This document shows positions 8,675 to 17,863 of a stretch of DNA of 64,000 nt, piece after piece (position 1 is the first letter of the stretch; every line of letters begins with the position of its first letter). This stretch comes from Desulfosporosinus sp. Sb-LF (GTDB lineage: Bacteria; Bacillota; Desulfitobacteriia; Desulfitobacteriales; Desulfitobacteriaceae), in assembly GCF_004766055.1 (NCBI RefSeq), contig NZ_SPQR01000003.1, positions 248,001 to 312,000 on the forward strand, in the 5' to 3' direction. Made by a program: the position numbers and the translations under genes. Under the pieces are notes generated by a model. The model was not told the origin of the DNA, searched no databases, and worked only from the letters and a program-made list of their open reading frames with translations.

Positions 8675-9526
8675 ATGTTCAAATTCAAAACCCATCGTTA
8701 TTTCGCATTATCACTCGTCATCTTGGCTTCTCTCTCTCTCGGCCTTACCGGATGCGGCAGTACGTCAAACACCTCAAAAGCTACATCAGATACAACTGCT
8801 AAAACCGTCCTTAAAGTGGGCGCTACCCCAGTTCCTCATGCGGAAATTTTAGAATACATTAAACCAGCCTTGGCTAAAGAAGGCATTGACCTAAAAATCG
8901 TGAGCTACACCGATTATGTTCGTCCTAACTTAGACTTGGATACAGGAGATATCGATGCCAACTTCTTCCAGCATACACCTTACCTTGATTCTTTCAACAA
9001 AGATCATAACCTAAAGCTTGCCTCGATTGCCAAAGTCCACATCGAGCCAATGGGTGTCTACTCTAAGAAAATCACTAAACTAGACGACTTAAAAACTGGA
9101 GATACTCTTGCTGTTCCCAATGATCCTTCCAATAACGGTCGTGCCTTAGCCTTACTAGCCAAAGCCGGTCTCATCCAATTGAAAGACGGAGTAGGGATCA
9201 AAGGAACCGTTAATGATATCACAGGAAACCCTAAGCAACTCAAAATCACCCCGATCGATGCCCCTCAGCTTCCTCGCGTAATCCAAGATCCCAAAATTGC
9301 AGGTGCAGTGATCAACACAAACTACGCTCTGGAAGGTGGACTCAATCCACTCAAGGATTCCCTCTTTACTGAAGACAAAGACTCACCTTATGCAAATATA
9401 TTAGTCGTCAAAGACAGCAAAATAAATGACCCAGCTTTACAAAAGTTAGCGAAAGCCTTAACCTCTCCTGAGGTTAAGAAATTCATTGAAGACAAATACA
9501 AAGGGTCAATCGTTGCTGCATTCTAG
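8675..9526 (+). CDS. metQ: Methionine-binding lipoprotein
   Basis: The 283-residue protein of the NlpA/MetQ family captures methionine outside the cell. It has a lipoprotein signal peptide ending in the lipobox LTGC (Cys ~27) and the family motifs VGATPVPHAEILE, DYVRPNLDLDTGDIDANFFQH and VINTNYALEGGL (each given in part). The start ATG follows AGGAGGAG by 8 bases. The gene lies 69 bp after metI and is closed by a strong terminator. Confidence 0.96.
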   Translation: MFKFKTHRYFALSLVILASLSLGLTGCGSTSNTSKATSDTTAKTVLKVGATPVPHAEILEYIKPALAKEGIDLKIVSYTDYVRPNLDLDTGDIDANFFQHTPYLDSFNKDHNLKLASIAKVHIEPMGVYSKKITKLDDLKTGDTLAVPNDPSNNGRALALLAKAGLIQLKDGVGIKGTVNDITGNPKQLKITPIDAPQLPRVIQDPKIAGAVINTNYALEGGLNPLKDSLFTEDKDSPYANILVVKDSKINDPALQKLAKALTSPEVKKFIEDKYKGSIVAAF

Positions 9527-9568
9527 AAAAACGTAGGTTGACTTACATTTTAATCACCTCGTAACTTT

Positions 9569-9606
9569 AAAGAGGACGAAATCCGCTCAAGGATTTCGTC
9601 CTCTTT
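9569..9606 (+). terminator. Terminator of the metNIQ operon
   Basis: The perfect 16-bp stem AAAGAGGACGAAATCC / GGATTTCGTCCTCTTT has a 6-base loop and a pyrimidine-rich tail. It could also serve the minus-strand kinase gene that ends at 9,663. Confidence 0.9.
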
Positions 9607-9662
9607 CTATCTCTCTTCTCTATGCTAAAACAAGTGTATCTGTAAAATCACTTTAAGACACA

Positions 9663-11627
9663 TTATAAGCATAGTCCCGGAGTATATGGTTTCGAATTGC
9701 TAATCTCAGAGTTCTCACCATTATCCCCTGCAAACTCGACGGTAACCGTTGTCCCTGTAGGACTTGATTCGAAACTCATTACAGCATTCTGGCGAAGGGC
9801 AATACTCTGACATATTGCGATTCCTAACCCAGTCCCACGTTCTTTCGTTGTTAAAAAAGGAGTCCCTAATTTTTTGAGTATCGCGGGATCAACCCCCCCT
9901 CCTTGGTCACAAATTCTAAGTATGATATGGTTTCCTACTTCATGGGCTTGAATCGTAAGTGTCGTACCACCCTGCATAGCTTCGAGTCCATTTTTTGCTA
10001 AGTTCAGAAGTAGTTGTCGTATTTCGTTGGCATTTCCTTGAATGTTTGTGACCGGTTCCAGCTCTAGATTTAATCGTTTGTCTTGATTAATCGCATCCGC
10101 AGATAACAAGGGGGATAAATTCCTGACGATCTCCGTGATATTTATTAACCCGAAATCGGTAGATTTTTCTCTAGCCAAACTTAAAAAATCAGAGATAATT
10201 ACATTCGCCCGATCTAGTTCTTGAATCATCAATTCATAAAATTTGTGATTATTCTTGGTAGTGTCCTTGGAGCCGAGCAATTGTAGAAAACCGCGAACTG
10301 TCGTGAGTGGATTCCTTACCTCATGGGCAATACCTGCTGCCATTTCTCCCACCATATTAAGTCTTTCCATGCGAGCTAATTCACGATCAGCGTTCTTTCT
10401 GTCTGTAATGTCAATAAGCACTTTGAAGATCAACTTTGAGCCATCGACATCAGTGTAGGGCTGTGCATATACCTCATACACACGATTATCGAACATTACC
10501 TCTTTCCATAAAGATGTAGTATTCCTAAAAGTCATGGGGGTTTCGCAATCTATGCACGGGTAGAGCAACCCTCCGATGACTTCATAGCAAGATCGTCCTT
10601 CCCAGGAGCCAAACTTAGTCTGAAAATTCCTGTTAGCATAACGTATTTTATAATTTTCTTCTTGTACATAGATGAGACCGGGAAAGCCATCAAATAACGA
10701 ATATAAGCGAAGATGCTCTTCTTCCACCGCCTTTTCGATTTCTTTTCTTTCATCTATATCGCGGAAAAAAATTGAGATTCCATTCTCTGTTGGATAAATA
10801 CTGATTTCAAGCCAGAATCCCATGAATGGTTCATTTGATTCGAATCGTGTAGGTTGCCCGTCATTCATTACTTTCAGACAAGAGTTTGTTATCAGCTTAT
10901 TGCCTTGATCATAAATATCCCAGAAATTAGTCCCTACTAAATTACCATTAAAGCCATTAGCTTCGTTTGCTTTAACCATAGCCTTATTAGCATGTGTTAT
11001 AATCCATTGGCGATTTACGGCTAAAAAACCATCACTAATACTTTCCAGTGTATTCGACAGTTCTTGATTAACTATGGCTAACTCATTTTCAGCAGTTTCT
11101 CTTTGGATGATCTCATCTCGGAGTTGCTCATTCGTTCTTAGCAGTTCTGCAGTCCGTAATTCGACCAATTCCTCTAAACTTTCTCGATACCGACGCAATT
11201 CATTTTCTTTCTGCTCACTTTCAGTAATATCCCAAATGGAAACAACCCGTAAGCATCGATCACTTACGGTTAATTCATAGTTATCAATGTGAACTGGAAA
11301 ACAGCTTCCATCTTTTCTAACATGAATAGAATTATACTCATAATGACCCTTGTCATGAACCTTATGATATATTCTCTGAATATCATCATGATGCCCCGAA
11401 GCACACAATAAACCATACATTGATCTGCCTAGTAACTCTTCAGCACAATATCCATGCATATCCGTGTAACGCGGATTCACTTTTAGCAATTCCCCACTTA
11501 TGGCATCGGAAACCGCTATGCCCCAAGGGTTCTCAGTAAAGATGCGATCCCAAATTTCTTTATCTTCTTGAAAATTGACTAAAGCAAGTTCTTGGCCAAA
11601 ATCAACGATTACTTCTTCATTGGACAT
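9663..11627 (-). CDS. Soluble three-PAS sensor histidine kinase
   Basis: The product (~654 residues from the ATG at 11,627) has no membrane segment. Domains in order: PAS (~30-140), a coiled linker (~145-180), PAS (~185-300), PAS (~310-420), HisKA and HATPase_c. The H-box is AGIAHEVRNPLTTVRGF, the N-box LLLNLAKNGLEAM, the G1 box CDQGGGVDP and the G2 box GTGLGIAICQS. This arrangement resembles sporulation KinA/KinE-type phosphorelay kinases. The third PAS contains YPCIDC, possible redox or metal ligands. I prefer the ATG at 11,627 over a TTG at 11,648 because AAGTGG lies eight bases upstream. No response regulator is adjacent, so it is an orphan, perhaps feeding Spo0F/Spo0A. Confidence 0.88.
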   Translation of the reverse strand: MSNEEVIVDFGQELALVNFQEDKEIWDRIFTENPWGIAVSDAISGELLKVNPRYTDMHGYCAEELLGRSMYGLLCASGHHDDIQRIYHKVHDKGHYEYNSIHVRKDGSCFPVHIDNYELTVSDRCLRVVSIWDITESEQKENELRRYRESLEELVELRTAELLRTNEQLRDEIIQRETAENELAIVNQELSNTLESISDGFLAVNRQWIITHANKAMVKANEANGFNGNLVGTNFWDIYDQGNKLITNSCLKVMNDGQPTRFESNEPFMGFWLEISIYPTENGISIFFRDIDERKEIEKAVEEEHLRLYSLFDGFPGLIYVQEENYKIRYANRNFQTKFGSWEGRSCYEVIGGLLYPCIDCETPMTFRNTTSLWKEVMFDNRVYEVYAQPYTDVDGSKLIFKVLIDITDRKNADRELARMERLNMVGEMAAGIAHEVRNPLTTVRGFLQLLGSKDTTKNNHKFYELMIQELDRANVIISDFLSLAREKSTDFGLINITEIVRNLSPLLSADAINQDKRLNLELEPVTNIQGNANEIRQLLLNLAKNGLEAMQGGTTLTIQAHEVGNHIILRICDQGGGVDPAILKKLGTPFLTTKERGTGLGIAICQSIALRQNAVMSFESSPTGTTVTVEFAGDNGENSEISNSKPYTPGLCL

Positions 11628-11775
11628 TTTCGATACCACTTTTCTCAATAAAATTGCGCCGTACTGAACACCCTATAATTCTTCCAAAGTATGCTAAGAT
11701 GTTCATTTCTATGACACGGCAGCTCTTCTTTTCCTATAATTTTATAAATATCGGAAGAGAAATAGTATTTCGAGT

Positions 11776-12234
11776 TTAATAACCCGATTTTTTACCCATC
11801 ATCGTATTAATATTTAACTTAAAAAGAGTGACTCCTGACAAACCCGCATCTACAAATGAAATTCTCTCGTCCGCATAGTGTTGCATGATGATTTTCATGC
11901 CCTTACGCTTATCCTCTAACTCTTCGATGAATTCAACTTCACCGAAACCAATGACACTCTGATAACGCATCGTCCAGTTGCATCCCTGGTCACCCGGAAC
12001 AACCTGTGTATCAATCTCCACTTCAAAGCAAGCCTGAGGATTTTCTCGAAGGATTGATAGTTTCAAACCTTCTGATGCTGAGTGAAAATACAAGACCTCA
12101 GCTTCGTAACCGAAGCACATTGGAATGATATAAGGCATAGTTTGATAGGATACGGCTAATCGACACACTTGAGCTTTCTTCATTATCTCGTCCAATAGTT
12201 TCTGTTCAGTGATCTCCTTATCGTTTCTACGCAT
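11776..12234 (-). CDS. Pyridoxamine 5'-phosphate oxidase-like (NimA-type) flavin-binding protein
   Basis: The 152-residue protein belongs to the split-barrel FMN-binding family that includes NimA-type nitroreductases. Landmarks are CRLAVSYQTMPYIIPMCFGY at ~residues 23-42, LYFHSASEGLKL and the MRYQSVIGFGEVEFIEE strand pair. Members reduce small molecules or bind flavin or haem; the substrate here cannot be told. The start ATG is at 12,234. It is a single gene with no clear operon partner. Confidence 0.8.
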   Translation of the reverse strand: MRRNDKEITEQKLLDEIMKKAQVCRLAVSYQTMPYIIPMCFGYEAEVLYFHSASEGLKLSILRENPQACFEVEIDTQVVPGDQGCNWTMRYQSVIGFGEVEFIEELEDKRKGMKIIMQHYADERISFVDAGLSGVTLFKLNINTMMGKKSGY

Positions 12235-12493
12235 GTTTTTGCCTCATTTCAATTGTTTCTTAATAATCAATAACAATGCCCACTTCTTTGGGCCGGTTGA
12301 CCTATTGAATTTTGTAACAAACCAAACTAGATGCCCCAAACACCTGCTACCTATCAAGAAACTGCTAATGAAAGGTGAAAACGCATGTATAAATTGGTAT
12401 AAATGATTAATATTATACAAAGGTCCCTAGAATTCCTGCAGAAGATCAAGGAAAGAGTATTGTATACTGAATCCGCAAAAAACTTAGGTTGTT

Positions 12494-13270
12494 TTAATGC
12501 AGAAAAACTGTTTGGGCTATTGCAAGTTCCTGATCCATATTATCTCCAAGTATAACATGTCTGCACACTGATCTTGTCGATCCTGAGTCCTCGATCAAAC
12601 ATTTCGAGCGAATGGTCGATCCATAAGTTGTTTCCTTTTTGTATATAATCTTTAGGGAGATAAGCTGATTCTGCTGATAGATGTTTTCAGGAATGACTTC
12701 GAGCATCCACTGAAGATAATTAGCATTATTGACATGCCCATTAGTATCAATATCGCTGCGTCTAACTAAAAAGATCTGTTCTTCTTCACTCACACCTCCG
12801 CCTTTTGAAATAGCTTGTAGCTGATCAAAGGGGTCTTCAATCGCTCGTACTGGGTCCAATCCGTAAGCATCTCGGAATTCGAGGCCAATTCTTAAGGGTC
12901 TCTTTGTCTCTGTATTCATAAATATCCATAAAGACGTCGCTCTGCCAATAACCTCCTCCCTATAGTTCTTAATCAAGAATTCCCTCGTTGCATAAAACCG
13001 TTCGAAGTTAGACGGCCAAGTCTCAATGATGACCATTTCGCCGTATGTAGGGTACTGATCGATCTGGAGATGCCAACGGTTTAAAATCCAAGCTCGTTGT
13101 TCGGATCTTAAACGCCCAACCCCATACCCAACTGACTCAGAATGAGAGATTGCTGCATCTTCTAAATAATATAATATGGTCAGAGGCGTGGCCTTCTCCT
13201 GAGGGTTGACTTCGTGATAATGGACTTCAAATTCCATTCTAAATCTCGGGTTCAGCATAGTTTTACCCAC
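12494..13270 (-). CDS. Acyl-ACP thioesterase (FatA/FatB-like)
   Basis: The 258-residue product has two hot-dog folds, as in PF01643 acyl-ACP thioesterases that release fatty acids from acyl carrier protein. Landmarks are VHYHEVNPQEKATP, AWILNRWHLQI (~residues 63-73) and the second-fold motif RRSDIDTNGHVNNANYLQW (~172-190), whose Asp, Asn and His are the expected catalytic-region residues. It lies 9 bp after the ABC exporter gene, so the pair is probably co-transcribed. This hints at lipid or fatty-acid export or turnover, which is inference. Confidence 0.88.
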   Translation of the reverse strand: MGKTMLNPRFRMEFEVHYHEVNPQEKATPLTILYYLEDAAISHSESVGYGVGRLRSEQRAWILNRWHLQIDQYPTYGEMVIIETWPSNFERFYATREFLIKNYREEVIGRATSLWIFMNTETKRPLRIGLEFRDAYGLDPVRAIEDPFDQLQAISKGGGVSEEEQIFLVRRSDIDTNGHVNNANYLQWMLEVIPENIYQQNQLISLKIIYKKETTYGSTIRSKCLIEDSGSTRSVCRHVILGDNMDQELAIAQTVFLH

Positions 13271-13279
13271 CTACTCGTT

Positions 13280-15085
13280 TCATTCAGATTTTATCTGTGC
13301 CTTGAATTGTGTATCGTAAATTTTCCTATAGAGACCCTCTTTTTTTAATAATTGCGCATGGTTTCCACTCTCTGCAATCGTCCCATTGTCAATCACAAGA
13401 ATCTGATCAGATGCAAGAACCGTTGATAAGCGATGTGCAATTACAAAACTTGTTCTATCCTTCAACAAAGGCACCATTGCCTTTTGAATATACAACTCAG
13501 AGACCGAATCTAATGAAGAGGTAGCCTCATCAAGAATGATAATTCTAGGGTCTTTCAAGATCACCCTTGCAATAGAAACTCTTTGTTTTTCTCCCCCTGA
13601 TAACTTTATCCCTCTATTCCCTACCAATGTTTTATAGTGATCCGGCAACGTCATAATAAAATCATGAATATAGGCCAACTTACAAGCCGTTATTATCTCT
13701 CCTTCCGTGGCATCTTCTTTTCCATATCTCAAATTTTCTTCTATTGTGTCATTAAAGAGATATGGCTCTTGCATCACGATCCCTATCTGCTGTCGAAGCG
13801 ACTCCAAGGTTACATCCTTGATATCTCGACCATCTATTTTAATACGGCCGTTAACGACTTCATATAATCTTGGAATTAAATTTGTGATGGTAGTTTTTCC
13901 TGCACCGCTGGATCCAACCAGTGCCACCATAGTGCCTGGATTTACCGAAAAATTGATATCTTCTAGAACTTTAACCGCACTGTTATAAGAGAAATAAACC
14001 TTTTCAAAGTCAACCTTACCTTTTATTGACTCTAAACTGGTAGCGCCTGGCTTATTTTCTATCTCCTGTTTCAGATCGAAATACTCAAAGATTCTTTGAA
14101 ACAAGGCCAACGACCTAATAACATCAATATGAATATTAGACAGTTGTGAAACTGGCAAATAGAGCCTTCCCAATAGCGCCACAAAAGCTATTATGCTCCC
14201 TATCGTTATCTCACCCTTAATAAATAAATACCCTCCATAAAAGTAAATAAGCATCGGTCCAATGGATATAAACGTGGTTATCGTCATCCTAAACCATCTA
14301 CCCACAACCGATTCCCTTATTTGAAGGTTTATAACCTCTTCGTTCGTCTTTGCAAATTTCTCGTATTCATCCTTCTCCTTAGTAAACACTTTTGTAAGTA
14401 TGGTTCCGCTGATGCTAAGTGTCTCCTGGACAATCTGGTTAAGCTCACTCATCTTCCCTTGACTCTTAGTGGCAATTTTCCATTTTACTTTACCTACTTT
14501 CCTAGTAGGGATTATAAAGGTTGGTAGTATAATCATACCTACAACTGCAAGCTTCCAGTTCATCGTTACTAGTACAATGGCTGTGGAAATAAGAACAATG
14601 AAACTACTTAAAGCATTCACAACAGTGGAGTTAAAGATATCTTGAATGCCATCAATATCACTCGTTATTCTGGTAATAATCTCCCCAGGCTTTGCAGAGG
14701 AATAAAAGTTTAAAGACATCTGCTGCAAATGGGAATACATTTGATTCTTCATATTCAATATTATATGTTTGGAAATCCAAATACTTAAATAGGACTGAGC
14801 TACTTGTAAAAGTCCAAGGAGTATCGTGATCCCTATGGAAACAACAATTAAAAGGCTTAAAAGCTTAAGATCCTTCTGTGGTAATGCCTTATCTAAAATA
14901 TTTCTAATGAGCATCGGTGGTACAAGCCCCAGTATAGAAGCTACGATTATTGAGCCAATGACAAGAAGCATTTGCATCCAGTAGGGAAAAAAGTAGCTCA
15001 ATATTCGACCTAGCATCTTTTTCGTAACCTGAGGCATCTCTATTTTTTCATCTGCAAATCTCATTCTGCCGATTCCTTGTTTCAT
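13280..15085 (-). CDS. ABC exporter, fused membrane and ATPase domains
   Basis: The 601-residue half-transporter of the MsbA/BmrA type has an N-terminal six-helix membrane domain (~residues 35-330) and a C-terminal ATPase. Walker A is GSSGAGKTT, the Q-loop MQEPYLF, the signature LSGGEKQRVSIARVI, Walker B RIIILDEATSSLD, and the H-loop IAHRLS. It would act as a homodimer exporting a lipid or drug-like substrate. It precedes the acyl-ACP thioesterase by 9 bp, the only contextual hint of substrate. Confidence 0.93.
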   Translation of the reverse strand: MKQGIGRMRFADEKIEMPQVTKKMLGRILSYFFPYWMQMLLVIGSIIVASILGLVPPMLIRNILDKALPQKDLKLLSLLIVVSIGITILLGLLQVAQSYLSIWISKHIILNMKNQMYSHLQQMSLNFYSSAKPGEIITRITSDIDGIQDIFNSTVVNALSSFIVLISTAIVLVTMNWKLAVVGMIILPTFIIPTRKVGKVKWKIATKSQGKMSELNQIVQETLSISGTILTKVFTKEKDEYEKFAKTNEEVINLQIRESVVGRWFRMTITTFISIGPMLIYFYGGYLFIKGEITIGSIIAFVALLGRLYLPVSQLSNIHIDVIRSLALFQRIFEYFDLKQEIENKPGATSLESIKGKVDFEKVYFSYNSAVKVLEDINFSVNPGTMVALVGSSGAGKTTITNLIPRLYEVVNGRIKIDGRDIKDVTLESLRQQIGIVMQEPYLFNDTIEENLRYGKEDATEGEIITACKLAYIHDFIMTLPDHYKTLVGNRGIKLSGGEKQRVSIARVILKDPRIIILDEATSSLDSVSELYIQKAMVPLLKDRTSFVIAHRLSTVLASDQILVIDNGTIAESGNHAQLLKKEGLYRKIYDTQFKAQIKSE

Positions 15086-15417
15086 GTTACCAACTCCTAT
15101 AGTTTTGACACCGAAAACCTACAATGATTATAACATAGTTGTTTCCATTAGAAATTATAAGACCAGCTACAAGTAATGGCGACAACAAAACAGACCATAA
15201 AATCGACTTTACTAGCCAACTTTATGGTCTATTCTTGCGGTTTTCGAGTCCCTACCACATTGAAATCCTGACAATTGTTTAAGTAGCTAGTTATGATATT
15301 CCAAGCTGGCGTATGGACTCAAGAATTAGCGCTCCACGAACTTTCTCACTATAATTAAGCAAAAAAAGAAACCCCAATCACATGAGAGATTTCTCAAAAG
15401 GCTTTGACCCCGAATTA
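15086..15417. other. 332-bp gap between the Fur-family gene and the ABC exporter
   Basis: No gene is seen. It contains the exporter promoter region and two candidate terminators for the Fur-family gene: a GACCATAAA / TTTATGGTC hairpin (15193-15229) with a T-rich minus-strand tail, and a weaker hairpin ending in seven T on the minus strand near 15,360-15,400. Confidence 0.55.
15193..15229 (-). terminator. Probable terminator downstream of the Fur-family gene
   Basis: The 9-bp perfect stem GACCATAAA / TTTATGGTC has a 19-base loop and is followed on the minus strand by TGTTTTGTTG. Confidence 0.55.
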
Positions 15418-15855
15418 TTATACCTTTTTACAATTATGACAATAGCCATATATTTCTAACTTATGGCCGGTAACGTCGAAATCAATTTTCTTTTTCAAAC
15501 TCAGCTGAAGTTCTCCTATAGGGCACTCTTCAATAGAAATCTCTTTGTGACAACCCACACAGAAAAGATGGTGTTTATGCTCGTTGTGATTAAGTTCATA
15601 CCGTGCTTTACCATCATCCATTCTGTTTGATTTAATGACCAGATTTTTAGAAGCAAATGTATCAAGAGTCCTATATACTGTCGAAAGATTAATAGACTCC
15701 GTCTTTTCCTGTAACGAAATAAATAGCTGTTCCGCTGTCAGTGGAGATTCTGACTGTTCGAGTAATTCTAGAATGGCATTCCTATGTTTAGTACTTTTAA
15801 CCCCCTCTTTTTTTAAAACTTCCTTATATCTAGTGTTTTCTTCCAAAACGATCAT
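15418..15855 (-). CDS. zur: Fur-family metalloregulator, probably Zur
   Basis: The 145-residue protein has the Fur fold: N-terminal winged helix with STVYRTLDTFASKNLV (~residues 57-72), then the metal-binding dimerisation domain. Structural-zinc cysteines appear as CVGC (~98-101) and CHNC near the C-terminus, and histidines as HNEHKHH. It is divergent from a znuACB zinc-uptake operon across a 245-bp region, which is why Zur is preferred over Fur or PerR. Zur-zinc would repress the transporter. The specificity is inferred from context only. Confidence 0.82.
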   Translation of the reverse strand: MIVLEENTRYKEVLKKEGVKSTKHRNAILELLEQSESPLTAEQLFISLQEKTESINLSTVYRTLDTFASKNLVIKSNRMDDGKARYELNHNEHKHHLFCVGCHKEISIEECPIGELQLSLKKKIDFDVTGHKLEIYGYCHNCKKV

Positions 15856-16011
15856 CCTTTAATTCTTAATTATAGTTTAATCTATGTTCATTTTAATACT
15901 TTTAAATATTTTAGCAATCTTTAGGACAATAAAACTTGTCTCGGCTTTACTTCAACATCCAACTTCAATTGTATAGGATTTTATTCAACGATATAAAGAG
16001 TTTAGAGATGG

Positions 16012-16039
16012 TTTACAATTGTCAATAATAGAGTATAAT
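16012..16039 (+). promoter_or_regulatory. Promoter of the zinc transporter operon
   Basis: TTTACA (16012-16017) and TATAAT (16034-16039) are 16 bp apart, 62 bp before the znuA ATG. Confidence 0.65.
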
Positions 16040-16052
16040 TTTAAGAGGGTCT

Positions 16053-16077
16053 GCAAATGCAAAGCACTTGCATCTGC
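16053..16077 (+). promoter_or_regulatory. Candidate Zur operator
   Basis: The inverted repeat GCAAATGCAA / TTGCATCTGC has 9 of 10 positions paired about a 5-bp centre, with a perfect ATGCAA...TTGCAT core. It lies just downstream of the -10 and upstream of znuA. It could alternatively form an RNA hairpin in the leader. Confidence 0.5.
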
Positions 16078-16100
16078 CAAAGAGGAAAAGGGGTAATTCA

Positions 16101-17039
16101 ATGTATTCAAAATCGATTAAGTATCTTTGTCTTATTTTATTGAGCTTGTTAGTGTTAAGTGGGTGTGGGGCTAACAACGAGTCTAAGGCTACTGTTAGTC
16201 AAGCCGCAGGTTCTAGCTCAGTTACAAACAGTACCGAAAAGTCGATAACAATCGCTGCTTCATTCTACCCGATGTATATCTTCGCTTTAAACGTTGCAAA
16301 AGACATGCCTAATGTCAACGTTATCGATATGACTAAGCCCACGGCAGGATGCCTTCACGATTATGCGGCAACTCCTGCAGACATGAAGAATCTTGAGGGA
16401 GCAAAAGTCCTCATAACCAACGGAGCAGGAATGGAATCCTTTATGGATAAAATTACAGGCCAAATGCCAAATCTAAAAATCGTTGATTCCAGTAAAGGGA
16501 TACCGTTAATTAAAGGGGCAGGCGATGTAGGAGATAATCCTCATGTCTGGGTGAGTATTTCTAATGCCATTGTACAGGTGAAAAATATTGGGGATCAACT
16601 CTCTTCACTAGATCCCACTAATGCCCCTAAATATAAGGAAAACACCAATGAGTACGTTAAAAAATTGGAAGTAGAAAGAGATAAAATGCATCAAGTATTA
16701 GATGGTGTAAAAAACCGTGATATTGTTACGTTTCATGAGGCATTTCCTTATTTCGCAAAAGAATTTAATTTGAACATTGCAGGGGTCATTGAACGCGAAC
16801 CAGGTTCGGAACCCAGTGCCAAGGAATTGGCAGCAACAATAGATCGGGTAAAAAGTCTGAAGGTAAACGCCCTCTTTGCAGAACCACAATATTCTTCGAA
16901 AGCGGCAGATACTATTGCTAAAGAGACTGGTGCCAAAATTTACACGCTTGACCCAGTAGTAACTGGACCTATGGAAGCAGATGCTTATCTCAATATAATG
17001 GATAGCAATCTTAAAACGTTGCAAGAGGCTCTAAAATGA
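16101..17039 (+). CDS. znuA: Zinc-binding lipoprotein of the ZnuA/AdcA family
   Basis: From the ATG at 16,101 (AAGGGG eight bases upstream) the product is ~312 residues with a lipobox LSGC. It belongs to the cluster 9 metal-binding proteins: ASFYPMYIFALNVAKDM, CLHDYAATPADMKNLEGA, NPHVWVS, and FHEAFPYFAKEFNL supply the expected metal-ligand histidines. The family loop rich in His between domains is absent. It captures Zn (or Mn) outside the cell for ZnuCB. The upstream in-frame extension to 16,068 lacks a ribosome site and is not used. It overlaps znuC by 4 bp. Confidence 0.92.
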   Translation: MYSKSIKYLCLILLSLLVLSGCGANNESKATVSQAAGSSSVTNSTEKSITIAASFYPMYIFALNVAKDMPNVNVIDMTKPTAGCLHDYAATPADMKNLEGAKVLITNGAGMESFMDKITGQMPNLKIVDSSKGIPLIKGAGDVGDNPHVWVSISNAIVQVKNIGDQLSSLDPTNAPKYKENTNEYVKKLEVERDKMHQVLDGVKNRDIVTFHEAFPYFAKEFNLNIAGVIEREPGSEPSAKELAATIDRVKSLKVNALFAEPQYSSKAADTIAKETGAKIYTLDPVVTGPMEADAYLNIMDSNLKTLQEALK

Positions 17040-17863
17040 ACATGATACAACCTAAATGTACTCATAGTTGTCAAGGAACATCCTGTAAGTGTGGGCTATG
17101 TTGTACGAAAGTTACAAATTTTGGTGTCTCTCGTGGTGGAACAGAAATATTACGAAATGTCAATCTCCACATTCACTGCGGAGATTTGACGGCGATTATC
17201 GGTCCTAACGGTGCTGGAAAAAGCACGCTCCTTAAGGCTATCTTAGGTGAGGTCCCTCATACTGGAGAACTTCAATTTCTTGATGCCAAGAACGAAGGAA
17301 CAACTAAACCGACTATGGGTTATGTCCCACAGAAGCTTGATCTCGATTCAAGCTCCCCAACAAGTGTCCTTGATTTATTTGCAGCAGCCCACGCAAGGAT
17401 GCCGATCTGGTTTTCTTATCCTAAAAGAATGCGTGAACGTGTAAGGGAAACTCTAGCCCGAACTCAGTCAGAGCAGTTAATCGATAAACGCTTAGGTACC
17501 TTATCCGGAGGGGAGTTGCAAAGGGTTTTACTAGCTCTCGCCCTTGATCCAATTCCTCATCTCTTACTTCTGGATGAACCCGTGTCAGGCATTGACCAAA
17601 GGGGTTTAGAGTTATTTTATAAAACACTGTCTATTCTTCGAAAAAATTACGACTTATCGATTATCTTGGTTTCCCATGACCTAAATTTGGTAGCGGAGTA
17701 CGCCGATCGTGTGGCCTTTATCAACAATAAAACGATAGAATGCGGGGGAACCCCAGAAGAAGTATTCAGTAACGAAAAGGTAATCCAAACGTTTGGTTTA
17801 GATTGGTCAAAACGCATTCTAAGAAACGAGAAGGACAGGGTGGATAATGCATTTATGGTATAG
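17036..17863 (+). CDS. znuC: Zinc ABC transporter ATPase with cysteine-rich N-terminal extension
   Basis: The 275-residue ATPase has Walker A GPNGAGKST, signature LSGGELQRVLLALAL, Walker B LLLLDEPVSGID and H-loop VSHDLNL. An unusual feature is the first ~23 residues, which carry CTHSCQGTSCKCGLCC, six cysteines ahead of the normal ABC fold. This looks like a metal-binding tail. The start ATG at 17,036 overlaps the znuA stop, so translation is coupled. It overlaps znuB by 17 bp. Confidence 0.92.
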   Translation: MNMIQPKCTHSCQGTSCKCGLCCTKVTNFGVSRGGTEILRNVNLHIHCGDLTAIIGPNGAGKSTLLKAILGEVPHTGELQFLDAKNEGTTKPTMGYVPQKLDLDSSSPTSVLDLFAAAHARMPIWFSYPKRMRERVRETLARTQSEQLIDKRLGTLSGGELQRVLLALALDPIPHLLLLDEPVSGIDQRGLELFYKTLSILRKNYDLSIILVSHDLNLVAEYADRVAFINNKTIECGGTPEEVFSNEKVIQTFGLDWSKRILRNEKDRVDNAFMV

